Source of the DNA: Ensifer sesbaniae
GTDB taxonomy: Bacteria > Pseudomonadota > Alphaproteobacteria > Rhizobiales > Rhizobiaceae
Direction: 5' to 3'
NCBI RefSeq assembly: GCF_013283665.1
Contig: NZ_JABEKU010000001.1
Location: 3,045,137 to 3,109,136 of the forward strand
Length of the DNA stretch: 64,000 bases
This document shows, one piece after another, positions 27,891 to 36,854 of this stretch. The translations under genes and the position numbers were made by a program. Position 1 is the stretch's first letter, and the number at the start of each line of letters is the position of its first letter. The notes under the pieces are model-generated. The model did no database searches. It was not told where the DNA came from and worked only from the letters and a program-made list of their open reading frames with translations.

Positions 27891-28769
27891 TTATGCCCGC
27901 TGTTTGCGGTTGGTGAGATAGACCCCGGCAACGGCGATCACCGTTCCGATGATCATCGGCAGGGTCAGCGCCTCGCCGAAGAAAATGGCCGCCTGCACGG
28001 CCGCAAGCGGCGGCACGAGATAGATCAGCGACGCCGCGCGCGACACCTGGCCACGCCGAATGAGATAGAGCAGCAGCGCGATCGCCCCCATCGAAAGCCC
28101 CAGCACCGACCAGGCGAGCGCCGCAACGACCTGAAGATTCCAGGTGACATGCAGGTCCTCCAGCAGCAGCGCCAGCGGGACTGTGACGATCAGCGCTCCG
28201 AGATATTGCAGCGCCGCGATGGTGCGGATATCGCCGCTCTGCAGATGGCGCTTCTGGTAGAGCGTGCCGTAGGTGACGGCGCCCATGCCGAGCACGTTGA
28301 CGATGACGGGCAGGAGATGGATCGGCGTCGCGCCGGTATCGATCGCCAGCACCTTCGGCAGCACGGCGAGCACTATGCCGAAGAAGCCGAGCACCAGCCC
28401 AAGCTTCTGTTGGGTCGTCAGTTTTTCGTCGATGACGAAGGCGGCGGCGACCGCCGTCATCAGCGGCTGCAGGCCGGCAATGATGCCGGAAATGCCGGCG
28501 GGCACGCCCTCGCCGATCGCCCACCAGACCGCCCCGAGATAAAGCCCATGCAGGAACATGCCCGACACCACGGCGTGACCCACTGTCGCCAGGGATTTCG
28601 GCCATCGGGCGCCGGTCGCGACACAGAACAGGATGAAGAGCGCGATCGCCAGCGTATAGCGCAGCACCAGAAAGGTCAGCGGATCGGCGTAAGCGGCCGC
28701 ATATTTCGCGACGACCCAGCCGGTCGACCAGAGCAGAACGAAGATGGCGGGAGCCAGGCGGGCGAGCAT
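27891..28769 (-). CDS. EamA/DMT-family membrane transporter
   Basis: A 292-residue inner-membrane protein with two EamA repeats of five helices each. It starts MLARLAPAIFVLLWSTGWV, then AAYADPLTFLVLRY, which is the classical opening of DMT exporters; GLQPLMTAVAAAFVIDEKL closes the first repeat. The substrate cannot be told. The ATG at 28769 is used; a frame extended to 28961 would add a soluble, unlikely N-terminus. Confidence 0.9.
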   Translation of the reverse strand: MLARLAPAIFVLLWSTGWVVAKYAAAYADPLTFLVLRYTLAIALFILFCVATGARWPKSLATVGHAVVSGMFLHGLYLGAVWWAIGEGVPAGISGIIAGLQPLMTAVAAAFVIDEKLTTQQKLGLVLGFFGIVLAVLPKVLAIDTGATPIHLLPVIVNVLGMGAVTYGTLYQKRHLQSGDIRTIAALQYLGALIVTVPLALLLEDLHVTWNLQVVAALAWSVLGLSMGAIALLLYLIRRGQVSRAASLIYLVPPLAAVQAAIFFGEALTLPMIIGTVIAVAGVYLTNRKQRA

Positions 28770-28953
28770 GATGGGCCTATCAGGATGACGGTGGCAGACG
28801 GCAGAGCAGTGCAACGCGCCCTCCGGAATAGCTCCAAGCCGCTGTAACACTTTGATCTGCCGTTGATTTCGGCTCAAATCCCTGTGATTTGAGCACTCAA
28901 GCAGGTAGCCGCGACCCTGTTGATGGTCAAAACAATTTTTCTGATGGCAAGCA

Positions 28954-29409
28954 TCAGCCAATCGGAACCATCAGCCGCAGCGAGGAAAGCGACAGCGAGA
29001 CGAATCCGGGTTCGTACTCCTCGCGATAGTGCAGCAGGGCGGTATCGACTGCGTAGCCCTCGGCCGCAATCCAATCGAACATCTTCTGATAGTGCACGAA
29101 AGCGTCGCCGCTGTCCGGATGATGCAGGGCAGTGGCGAAGCGCATGGCCGGCAGGTCGACGTGCCCGGGGTGAATCGTTGTTTCGGCCTTGTCCGAGACA
29201 TAGCCGACGAGGTAACGAAAGCCGTCCGGGCGATCGTTCCAGGAAAGACCGACCAAGGCCGCATGATCCCTGGGGTGAAGGCGTCGATGATGCCCTTGCA
29301 CCTCGGTAATCAGCCGGCGCACGGCGCCATCGGCAGCCTCGACGAACGTGCCTTCCCAGAAGGCGCCGGCAATCCGCTGCGCGGGTCTTTCCACGATTTC
29401 GAATGCCAT
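28954..29409 (-). CDS. GyrI-like small-molecule-binding protein
   Basis: A 151-residue stand-alone GyrI-like / AraC effector-binding domain. It starts MAFEIVERPAQRIAG, the usual first strand, and has FDWIAAEGYAVDTALLHYREEYEP, in which the conserved acidic residue near the C-terminus of the fold sits. These proteins bind or hydrolyse small hydrophobic compounds. The ATG at 29409 is chosen; ten more upstream codons are possible. Confidence 0.8.
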   Translation of the reverse strand: MAFEIVERPAQRIAGAFWEGTFVEAADGAVRRLITEVQGHHRRLHPRDHAALVGLSWNDRPDGFRYLVGYVSDKAETTIHPGHVDLPAMRFATALHHPDSGDAFVHYQKMFDWIAAEGYAVDTALLHYREEYEPGFVSLSLSSLRLMVPIG

Positions 29410-29489
29410 GATCACCTCTTCGAGTCGAGGATCTCTCAATTATCGACCGGTTACGTCGAATGGCAATCGTCGATGTGAACGGGCTTGCT

Positions 29490-30359
29490 TCAAAGCAGTT
29501 CCACGAAGGCGCGCGCCGCGCGGCTGAACTGCCTTTCACGATGCGTCAGCAGTTCGAAGCTGCGCTCCGCCAGTCCGAATGGCAGCTCGACCAGCCGGCC
29601 GCTGTCGACGAAGGGCTGGGCGGCAAGCCGGGAGACGGCCGTCACGAATGGACCGCTTTCGACAGCCGTCAACACCGCTTCGTTGGAAGGCAATTCGAGC
29701 TCGATCTTCACCCCCTCGAGGTCCGCTCCATGATCAGCCATCGATTGCAGGAACATTGCCCGCGTACCAGACCCCTCTTCACGCAGTACCCAACGCGCCG
29801 CAAGCAGCATCGCCAGATTGACCGGGGCACCGACGAGCGGATGCGCGGGTGAAGCGTAGACCGCGATGCGATCGATCGCGACGCGGCGATGGTCGAGCTT
29901 GGCGCCATCGACGCGGCCCTCGACGAAGCCGAGCTGTGCGGTCCCCTCCTCCACTGCTTCGGCGACGACGGCCGTATTGCGCACGGTCAGCTTCACGTCG
30001 ACCTGCGGATAGTCGTGAGTGAAGCGGGCGAGGCGCGCCGGCAGCCAGTAGCTCGCAACCGTCTGGCTTGCGGCAATCGAGAGTTCGCCGCGGCGAAGCT
30101 GCGAGAGATCGTTGAGACAGGCAGTCGCTGCCGTCGCCCGGGCGAGGACCGCCCTCGCCTCCGGCAGGAACGCCTTGCCGGCATCCGTCAGCGCCAAGCC
30201 GCGGCCGACCCGATCGAACAACCGCACGTCGTGCTGGGTTTCGAGCGCGGCGATTGCAGCACTTGCCGCTGACTGGGTGACGTTCATCGCCTCGGCGGCT
30301 TTGGTCATGTGCAGGCGCTCGGCGACCGCGACGAAGATTCTAAGCTGATCGAGTGTCAT
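29490..30359 (-). CDS. LysR-type regulator divergent from yeiH
   Basis: A 289-residue regulator with an N-terminal winged helix (MTLDQLRIFVAVAERLHMTK, then TQSAASAAIAALE) and a substrate-binding domain (AASQTVASYWLPARLARF). It is divergent from a YeiH-family gene with only 57 bases between the starts, the same pair as yeiE-yeiH in enterobacteria, so it probably controls that gene. Confidence 0.9.
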   Translation of the reverse strand: MTLDQLRIFVAVAERLHMTKAAEAMNVTQSAASAAIAALETQHDVRLFDRVGRGLALTDAGKAFLPEARAVLARATAATACLNDLSQLRRGELSIAASQTVASYWLPARLARFTHDYPQVDVKLTVRNTAVVAEAVEEGTAQLGFVEGRVDGAKLDHRRVAIDRIAVYASPAHPLVGAPVNLAMLLAARWVLREEGSGTRAMFLQSMADHGADLEGVKIELELPSNEAVLTAVESGPFVTAVSRLAAQPFVDSGRLVELPFGLAERSFELLTHRERQFSRAARAFVELL

Positions 30360-30416
30360 GGCAGATCAATCTCAAAAATCGATCAGAATGACAAGAATAA
30401 TCCGTTAGACTGATTC

Positions 30417-31526
30417 ATGGATCGGCGTAGGTTGCGCGCCATGTCGAGATTGCATCCTACATTTCGCTTCACTTTTTCGTCCTCCATTTCCCGCCTGACG
30501 TGTATTCTTCCGGGACTATTCCTCTGCTGTCTCGTCGCGCTCGCGGCCATCGGCCTCGAATGGATCGAGTGGCGCTGGACAGGTCGGGCCTGGCTGGAGG
30601 CCCTTGTTCTTGCCATTCTTCTTGGCGCCATCGTCCGCACCATCTGGACGCCCAGCGCCCGCTTCCTCTCCGGCATCCATTTCTCCGCCAAGGTTCTGCT
30701 GGAGACCGCGATCGTCTTGATCGGCGCCATGCTGAGCTTCGACGCGATCGCCGCGAGCGGGCCGACGCTGCTCGCTACCGTCGTCTCCATGGTGTTGCTG
30801 TCGATCTCGACCGGCTACCTGATCGCAAGGCTGCTCGGCCTGCCGAAACGCCTGGCGACACTGATCGCCTGCGGCAACGCCATCTGCGGCAACTCCGCCA
30901 TCGCGGCCGTTGCCCCAGCGATCGGCGCCCGCGGCGAAGAGGTGGCAGCCGCCATCTCGTTTACCGCCATCCTCGGCATCGCCGTCGTCCTGTCTCTGCC
31001 CTTCGTCGGCGGCTGGCTCGGCATGACGCCGCAGGGCTACGGCGTCTTTGCCGGCATGACGGTCTACGCCGTACCGCAGGTGCTGGCCGCTGCCAGCCCT
31101 TTCAGTTCGCTCTCGGTCCAGGTCGGCACGCTCGTCAAGCTCGTGCGTGTGCTGATGCTCGGCCCCGTCGTCTTCTGTTTCTCGCTGATCGGCGGCCGCG
31201 ATGCCGAGTCTGGATCCATGCCGGGCGAGCGCCGTGAAACGGGTTCGCGCCTCGCCACCGTCGCCCACTTCGTTCCCTGGTTCATCCTCGGTTTCCTGGC
31301 CGTCGCCATCGCCCGCAACAGCGGCGTAATCTCCGATCCGCTCGCGACAGGCGCCGTGAAGGCCTCCACCTGGCTGACCGTCATCGCCATGGCCGCACTC
31401 GGCCTCGAGGTCGACATCCGCACGCTCGCCAATGCCGGCCCGCGCGCCAGTGCCGCTGCCCTGCTCTCGCTCCTCGTGCTCTGCATTCTGTCGGCGCTCG
31501 CAATCGCCTGCCTGGGTCTCGGTTAG
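30417..31526 (+). CDS. YeiH family putative sulfate exporter
   Basis: A UPF0324/YeiH membrane protein of 361-369 residues with about ten helices. The motif AILLGAIVRTIWTPSARFLSGIHFSAKVLLE in pieces, ACGNAICGNSAIAAVAPAI and TVYAVPQVLAA are characteristic. It is thought to export sulfur-containing anions. Starts at 30417 and 30441 are both possible; GTAGG lies ahead of the second. A GC-rich hairpin follows about 50 bases after the stop. Confidence 0.88.
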   Translation: MDRRRLRAMSRLHPTFRFTFSSSISRLTCILPGLFLCCLVALAAIGLEWIEWRWTGRAWLEALVLAILLGAIVRTIWTPSARFLSGIHFSAKVLLETAIVLIGAMLSFDAIAASGPTLLATVVSMVLLSISTGYLIARLLGLPKRLATLIACGNAICGNSAIAAVAPAIGARGEEVAAAISFTAILGIAVVLSLPFVGGWLGMTPQGYGVFAGMTVYAVPQVLAAASPFSSLSVQVGTLVKLVRVLMLGPVVFCFSLIGGRDAESGSMPGERRETGSRLATVAHFVPWFILGFLAVAIARNSGVISDPLATGAVKASTWLTVIAMAALGLEVDIRTLANAGPRASAAALLSLLVLCILSALAIACLGLG

Positions 31527-31575
31527 CCTCGAAACCCAAGTCCAATTTTAGGGCATGTGCACATTTTGTAGCCGT

Positions 31576-31603
31576 GCAGCCGCCGCAGCTTTTCGGCGGC
31601 TGC
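31576..31603. terminator. GC-rich hairpin after yeiH
   Basis: Arms GCAGCCGCCG (31576-31585) and CGGCGGCTGC (31594-31603) flank an 8-nt loop. There is no T-run, so termination is likely but not certain. Confidence 0.45.
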
Positions 31604-31734
31604 ATCCCGCTGCCCGGTTGTTGGGCAGTTTCCCCCGCAAACAGGCGTCAATTTTCTTTTCAGGCGACTGAGCACGCTTCTTGCATTGCAACCAGCGTTG
31701 TACTCAAATGGTCAAAAATAAGGGGACCACGCCT

Positions 31735-33144
31735 TTGGCATTTGACGAAATGATGAATGCGGACAGCAGTCCGCGCCAGCCATATTCGACCTATCATGAA
31801 TGGTATGCCAGCCAGGACAGAAATCGGCTCATAGCGAAATCCAAGGAAGCCGAGAACATATTCCGCAAAACCGGCATCACCTTCGCGGTCTACGGACACG
31901 CAGACAGCTCCGAAAAGCTCATCCCCTTCGATCTCATCCCCCGCATCATCTCCGGCCGCGAATGGCGCAAGCTGGCCCAGGGCATCGAACAGCGGGTCAT
32001 CGCCCTCAACGCCTTCCTCGACGACATCTACCACAAGCAGGAAATCATCCGCGCCGGCCGCATCCCGCGCGAACTGATCGAGAGGAACGAAGCCTTCCTG
32101 CCGCAGATGATCGGCTTTAGGCCGCCGGGCGGCGTCTACACCCACATCGTCGGCACCGACATCGTGCGCACCGGCGAAGACCAGTTCTATGTGCTGGAGG
32201 ACAATGCGCGCACACCGTCCGGCGTCAGCTACATGCTGGAAAACCGCGAAACGATGATGCAGATGTTCCCGGAACTCTTCCATCAGAACCGCGTGCGCCC
32301 GGTCGAGAACTACCCCTACCTGCTGCGCCAGAGCCTCGCTTCGCTCGCCCCTCCCGGCTGCAGCGGCAAGCCGCGCGTCGCGGTGCTGACGCCCGGCATC
32401 TACAACTCCGCCTTCTACGAACACGCCTTCCTCGCCGACATGATGGGCGTGGAACTCGTCGAGGGCTCGGATCTGCGCGTCATCGACGGCAAGGTGAAGA
32501 TGCGTACGACCCGCGGCTACGAGGCGATCGACGTGCTCTACCGCCGCGTCGACGACGACTTCCTCGATCCGCTGACCTTCCGCCCGGATTCAGCACTCGG
32601 CATTCCCGGCATCATGGACGTCTACCGCGCCGGCAACATCACGATCGCCAATGCCCCAGGCACCGGGATTTCCGACGACAAGGCGATCTATTCCTACATG
32701 CCCGAGATCGTCGAGTTCTATACCGGCCGCAAGCCGCTCCTGGAAAACGTGCCCACCTGGCGCTGTTCCGAGCCGCAGAGCCTGAAATACGTGCTCGAAC
32801 ACCTGGAAGAGCTGGTGATCAAGGAAGTGCACGGTTCCGGCGGCTACGGCATGCTGGTCGGGCCGACGGCGACCAGGAAGGAGCGCGCCGTCTTCGCGGA
32901 AAAGCTGAAGAGCCGCCCCAACAACTACATCGCCCAGCCGACGCTTTCCCTTTCCACCGTGCCGATCCTCGTCAACAAGGGCATTGCGCCCCGGCACGTC
33001 GACCTTCGCCCCTATGTCCTCGTCTCCGACAAGGTGCAGATCATCCCCGGCGGCCTGACGCGCGTGGCGCTGAAGGCCGGTTCGCTGGTCGTGAATTCCA
33101 GCCAGGGCGGCGGGACCAAGGACACCTGGGTGCTGGAGGACTGA
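31735..33144 (+). CDS. Circularly permuted ATP-grasp protein (COG2308 type)
   Basis: A 469-residue member of the circularly permuted ATP-grasp type 2 family (DUF404/DUF407). Family features are GREWRKLAQGIEQRVIALN, RPPGGVYTHIVGTDIVR, EDNARTPSGVSYMLENR, PGIYNSAFYEH, and VIKEVHGSGGYGML, which is the ATP-grasp lysine/glycine loop. The start is placed at a TTG (31735) eight bases after AAGGGGA, because the family begins near LAFDEMM; an ATG at 31708 has a weak ribosome-binding site. It leads a three-gene operon with alpha-E and transglutaminase genes, a set proposed to make and process peptide-like amide bonds. Confidence 0.86.
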   Translation: MAFDEMMNADSSPRQPYSTYHEWYASQDRNRLIAKSKEAENIFRKTGITFAVYGHADSSEKLIPFDLIPRIISGREWRKLAQGIEQRVIALNAFLDDIYHKQEIIRAGRIPRELIERNEAFLPQMIGFRPPGGVYTHIVGTDIVRTGEDQFYVLEDNARTPSGVSYMLENRETMMQMFPELFHQNRVRPVENYPYLLRQSLASLAPPGCSGKPRVAVLTPGIYNSAFYEHAFLADMMGVELVEGSDLRVIDGKVKMRTTRGYEAIDVLYRRVDDDFLDPLTFRPDSALGIPGIMDVYRAGNITIANAPGTGISDDKAIYSYMPEIVEFYTGRKPLLENVPTWRCSEPQSLKYVLEHLEELVIKEVHGSGGYGMLVGPTATRKERAVFAEKLKSRPNNYIAQPTLSLSTVPILVNKGIAPRHVDLRPYVLVSDKVQIIPGGLTRVALKAGSLVVNSSQGGGTKDTWVLED

Positions 33145-33147
33145 GAG

Positions 33148-34086
33148 ATGCTGGGAAGAACTGCAAACGGCCTCTACTGGATGTTCCGCTACATCGAGCG
33201 CGCGGAAAACGGCGCCCGGCTGATCGACGCCGGCCTGCGCATGTCGCTGACGCGCAGCGAAGCGAGCGAAGACGATTGGGACGGCGTGCTGCAAAGCGCC
33301 GGCGTGCGTGAAAACTATGACGAGGTGCACGACAAGCTGACGAGCATCGACGCGATCGACTTCCTGCTGCGCGACCGCGCCAATCCGTCGAGCGTGATGT
33401 CCTGCATCGAGGCAGGCCGCCACAACGCCCGCATGGTGCGCACCGCGCTCACCCGCGAAACCTGGGAAGCGACCAACGAATGCTACCTCGAGATGAAGGC
33501 GATGCTTTCCAAGAGGGCGCGCCCGACCGACATGCCGGAGATCATCGACACGATCAAGCGGCAAGCCGGCCTTATTCGCGGCGCCTTCCACGGCACGATG
33601 CTCCGAAACGAGATCTTCAACTTCTCACGCATCGGCACCTTCATCGAGCGGGCCGACAACACCGCCCGGATCCTCGACGTGAAATACTACGTACTCCTGC
33701 CGGCGGTCGCCGCCGTCGGCTCGTCCATGGACAATGTGCAGTGGGAATCGATCCTGCGGTCGGTCTCGGCGCACCGCGCCTATGGCTGGGTCTATGATGC
33801 AGAGCTCCGGCCAGCCAACATCGCCGACTTCCTGATTTCCAATGGCCGCATGCCGCGCTCGCTTGCCTATTGCTACGAAAAGATCGCCAGCAACCTCGGC
33901 TATCTCGAGCGGGAATATGGCGAGCGCCACGCCGCCCACGACACGGCCGACCGCACGCTCGCATCGCTGCGCAGCCAGTCCATCAAGGACATCATGGACC
34001 AGGGTCTGCACGAATATCTCGAAGACTTCATCAGCCACAACAACCGTCTGGGACAGGAAATCTCCGACGGCTACCGGTTCTATTGA
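33148..34086 (+). CDS. Alpha-E domain protein (DUF403)
   Basis: A 312-residue all-helical protein of the alpha-E family, always found with the permuted ATP-grasp protein. It starts LGRTANGLYWMFRYIERAEN and has FSRIGTFIERADNTARILDVKY, the family's two signature helices with the conserved RAEN/RADN acidic pair. It starts 3 bases after the ATP-grasp stop. Its biochemical task is unknown; a role as partner or amide-forming subunit has been proposed. Confidence 0.9.
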   Translation: MLGRTANGLYWMFRYIERAENGARLIDAGLRMSLTRSEASEDDWDGVLQSAGVRENYDEVHDKLTSIDAIDFLLRDRANPSSVMSCIEAGRHNARMVRTALTRETWEATNECYLEMKAMLSKRARPTDMPEIIDTIKRQAGLIRGAFHGTMLRNEIFNFSRIGTFIERADNTARILDVKYYVLLPAVAAVGSSMDNVQWESILRSVSAHRAYGWVYDAELRPANIADFLISNGRMPRSLAYCYEKIASNLGYLEREYGERHAAHDTADRTLASLRSQSIKDIMDQGLHEYLEDFISHNNRLGQEISDGYRFY

Positions 34087-34101
34087 GTTCGGGAGGATGG
34101 C

Positions 34102-34923
34102 ATGCACCTGAAGATCAGCCACACGACCGAATACCACTATGACGAGCCCGTGCAATATGCACTGCAGCGCCTGCGGTTGACGCCGCTGACCCAGCCTGGC
34201 CAGACCGTGCTCGGCTGGCAGACGCTCGTCGATGGCGCCGCGATCGAAGTGAGCTACGACGATCACTTCGGCAATCGGGTTCACCTGGTCAGCGTCGACG
34301 GCGACCGCGAGGCGATCCGCATCACGGCCTCTGGCGAGGTGCATACGGAGGACCGCGCCGGCGTCTTCGGTCCGCATCAGTCCTACGTGCCGCTGTGGCT
34401 CTATGCCCGCGAGACGCCTCTGACCAAGGCCGGCAAATTGATCCGGGAACTGGCGAAATCCGCCGAGGGCGAAACCGATCTTGCCCGCATGCATGCGCTG
34501 ATGGCGACGATCCACGAGGCGGTGGAGTACAAGCCCGGCGAGACCCATGCGGAGACGACGGCCGAGGATGCGCTGGAAAGCGGTAGCGGCGTCTGCCAGG
34601 ACCACGCCCATATCCTGATCGCGGCTGCGCGCTCGCTCGACCTGCCGGCCCGCTACATCTCGGGCTATCTGATGATGGAGGGTCAGCCCGACCAGACGGC
34701 GAGCCACGCCTGGGCGGAAATTCATCTGAACGGACTGGGCTGGGTCGGCTTCGACGCCGCCAACAAGATTTGCCCCGACGACCGCTATGTCCGGATCGCT
34801 TCTGGCCTCTGCTACCGCGACGCCGCGCCCATATCGGGCCTGATCCATGGCGAAGCCAAGGAGACGCTCAAAGTATCGGTGACGGTCGAACAGCAGCAAA
34901 GCCAGAGTCAAAGCCAGTCATAG
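34102..34923 (+). CDS. Transglutaminase-like protease
   Basis: A 273-residue protein with an N-terminal beta domain (KISHTTEYHYDEPVQYALQR) and a transglutaminase core. The catalytic triad is visible: Cys in GSGVCQDHAHI, His in ASHAWAEIHL, and Asp in GWVGFDAANK. In the family such proteins act as peptidases or amide-cleaving enzymes. It starts 15 bases after the alpha-E gene with GGGAGG ahead of its ATG. The tail is Gln/Ser-rich (QQQSQSQSQS). Confidence 0.9.
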   Translation: MHLKISHTTEYHYDEPVQYALQRLRLTPLTQPGQTVLGWQTLVDGAAIEVSYDDHFGNRVHLVSVDGDREAIRITASGEVHTEDRAGVFGPHQSYVPLWLYARETPLTKAGKLIRELAKSAEGETDLARMHALMATIHEAVEYKPGETHAETTAEDALESGSGVCQDHAHILIAAARSLDLPARYISGYLMMEGQPDQTASHAWAEIHLNGLGWVGFDAANKICPDDRYVRIASGLCYRDAAPISGLIHGEAKETLKVSVTVEQQQSQSQSQS

Positions 34924-35004
34924 GGCCAGTAACTTTCGCGATGGCGCGCCATCGAAGGCGCGCAAAGATTGCGCACCCTTTCGACCGGTTGGATGACAAA
35001 TGGA

Positions 35005-35033
35005 AATGCCGCACCGACAAGCGGTGCGGCATT
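35005..35033. terminator. Bidirectional hairpin between convergent operons
   Basis: Arms AATGCCGCACC (35005-35015) and GGTGCGGCATT (35023-35033) with a 7-nt loop stand between the transglutaminase stop and the dehydratase stop. Confidence 0.65.
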
Positions 35034-35054
35034 GCATTCCAGCAGCCAGAAAAA

Positions 35055-36800
35055 TCAGTGACTGTCGCGGTTCATCGGAATTTCCGCGCCGCGCGGACCG
35101 ACGAGGAAGTCCAGGTCCGCGCCGGTATCGGCCTGCATGACCGTCTTGACGTAGAGGCCGCCATAGCCGCCGGCAAGCGGCTTCACCGGCGACACCCAGG
35201 CTGCGCGACGGCGAGCCAGTTCCTCATCCGAAACCTCGAGGTGGATGGTGCGAGCCGGCACGTCGACGGCGATCATGTCGCCATTCTGCACGAGCGCCAG
35301 CGGACCGCCATCGGCCGCTTCCGGTGCGGTGTGCAGGATGACCGTGCCATAGGCCGTGCCGGACATGCGCGCATCGGAAATGCGGATCATATCGGTGATG
35401 CCCTTCTTCAGGACTTTCGGCGGCAGGCCCATATTGCCGACCTCGGCCATGCCGGGATAACCCTTCGGGCCGCAATACTTCAGCACCATGATGCAGGTCT
35501 CGTCGATATCGAGATCATCGCGATTGATGCGGGCGTGATAGTCCTCAATGCTCTCGAACACGACGGCACGGCCCTTGTGCTGCATCAGGTGCGGCGAAGC
35601 GGCGGACGGCTTCAGGACACAGCCCTTCGGCGCCAGATTGCCGCGCAGCACCGCGATGCCGCCGGACTTGGTCAGCGCCTTGTCGCGCGACACGATGACG
35701 TCGTCGTTGTAGTTCACCGCATCCTTGACGTCGTTCCAGATCGTATCGCCAGTGACGGTCAGCGCCTCCTTGTGCAAGAGGCCCATTTCGCCGACGGCCT
35801 TGATCACGACCGGAAGGCCACCGGCGTAGTAGAACTCCTCCATCAGGTATTTGCCCGACGGCTGCAGGTTGACGATCGTCGGCACGTCGCGGCCGAGGCG
35901 ATCCCAGTCGTCGAGCGTCAGGTCGACGCCGATGCGGCCGGCAAGCGCCAGGAGGTGGAGCACGGCGTTGGTCGAGCCGCCGACGGCGCCGTTGACGCGG
36001 ATGGCATTTTCGAAGGCTTGCTTCGTCAGGATGTCGGAGGGCTTCAGGTCCTCCTTGACCATCTCGACGATGCGGCGGCCGGAAAGCTGCGAGATCACCC
36101 GCCGACGTGCGTCGACCGCGGGGATTGCCGCATTGCCGGGCAGCGTCATTCCCAATGCTTCCGCCATCGAGGCCATGGTGGAAGCGGTGCCCATTGTCAT
36201 GCAGCTTCCGGCCGAGCGGGCCATGCCCTGCTCCGCATCCATGAACTCCGCCAGCGACATCTCGCCGGATTTCACCATTTCCGAGAATTGCCAGATCGCC
36301 GTGCCGGAACCGACGTCCTTGCCGCGCCACTTGCCGTTCAGCATCGGGCCGCCGGAGACGAGGATGACCGGGATATCGACGCTGGCAGCCCCCATCAGCA
36401 GGCTCGGTGTGGTCTTGTCACAGCCGCCGAGCAGCACGACGCCATCGACCGGATTGCCGCGGATCGCCTCTTCCACGTCCATCGCCGCAAGATTGCGGAA
36501 CATCATCGCCGTCGGGCGCAGCGTGCTTTCGCCGACGGAGAAGACCGGAAACTCGACCGGGAAGCCGCCCGCCTCGTAGACTCCACGCTTCACCCGCTCG
36601 GCAAGGTCACGCAGATGCGCGTTGCACGGCGTCAGCTCCGACCAGGTATTACAGATGCCGATGATCGGCCGCCCGTCGAACGTATCGGCGGGCAGGCCCT
36701 GGTTCTTCATCCAGGAGCGATGCATGATGGCATTCTTGCCCGTACCGCCGAACCACTCCTGGGAACGGAGCCGGCGTGGCCACTCAGCTTTCTTCTTCAT
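35055..36800 (-). CDS. araD: L-arabonate dehydratase (IlvD/Edd family)
   Basis: Dehydrates L-arabonate to L-2-keto-3-deoxyarabonate. The 581-residue IlvD/Edd protein has the iron-sulfur cysteines in ICNTWSELTPCN, LLGGCDKTTPS and RSAGSCMTMGTASTM, and the C-terminal ISDARMSGTAYGTV. The opening WPRRLRSQEWFGGTGKNAIM with HRSWMKNQG is typical of the sugar-acid branch rather than IlvD itself. It is the last gene of the ara/ggu operon. The ATG at 36800 follows GGAAGGAAAAG. Confidence 0.9.
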   Translation of the reverse strand: MKKKAEWPRRLRSQEWFGGTGKNAIMHRSWMKNQGLPADTFDGRPIIGICNTWSELTPCNAHLRDLAERVKRGVYEAGGFPVEFPVFSVGESTLRPTAMMFRNLAAMDVEEAIRGNPVDGVVLLGGCDKTTPSLLMGAASVDIPVILVSGGPMLNGKWRGKDVGSGTAIWQFSEMVKSGEMSLAEFMDAEQGMARSAGSCMTMGTASTMASMAEALGMTLPGNAAIPAVDARRRVISQLSGRRIVEMVKEDLKPSDILTKQAFENAIRVNGAVGGSTNAVLHLLALAGRIGVDLTLDDWDRLGRDVPTIVNLQPSGKYLMEEFYYAGGLPVVIKAVGEMGLLHKEALTVTGDTIWNDVKDAVNYNDDVIVSRDKALTKSGGIAVLRGNLAPKGCVLKPSAASPHLMQHKGRAVVFESIEDYHARINRDDLDIDETCIMVLKYCGPKGYPGMAEVGNMGLPPKVLKKGITDMIRISDARMSGTAYGTVILHTAPEAADGGPLALVQNGDMIAVDVPARTIHLEVSDEELARRRAAWVSPVKPLAGGYGGLYVKTVMQADTGADLDFLVGPRGAEIPMNRDSH

Positions 36801-36854
36801 CTTTTCCTTCCTTGAGCAGCCCGCGCAGATCACGCGGGCCCTGCACGGCTTCCC

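Noticed and set aside
34770-36815. 681-codon frame on the plus strand antisense to the arabonate dehydratase gene
   Set aside because: A shadow frame; the minus strand has full IlvD/Edd motifs including iron-sulfur cysteines.
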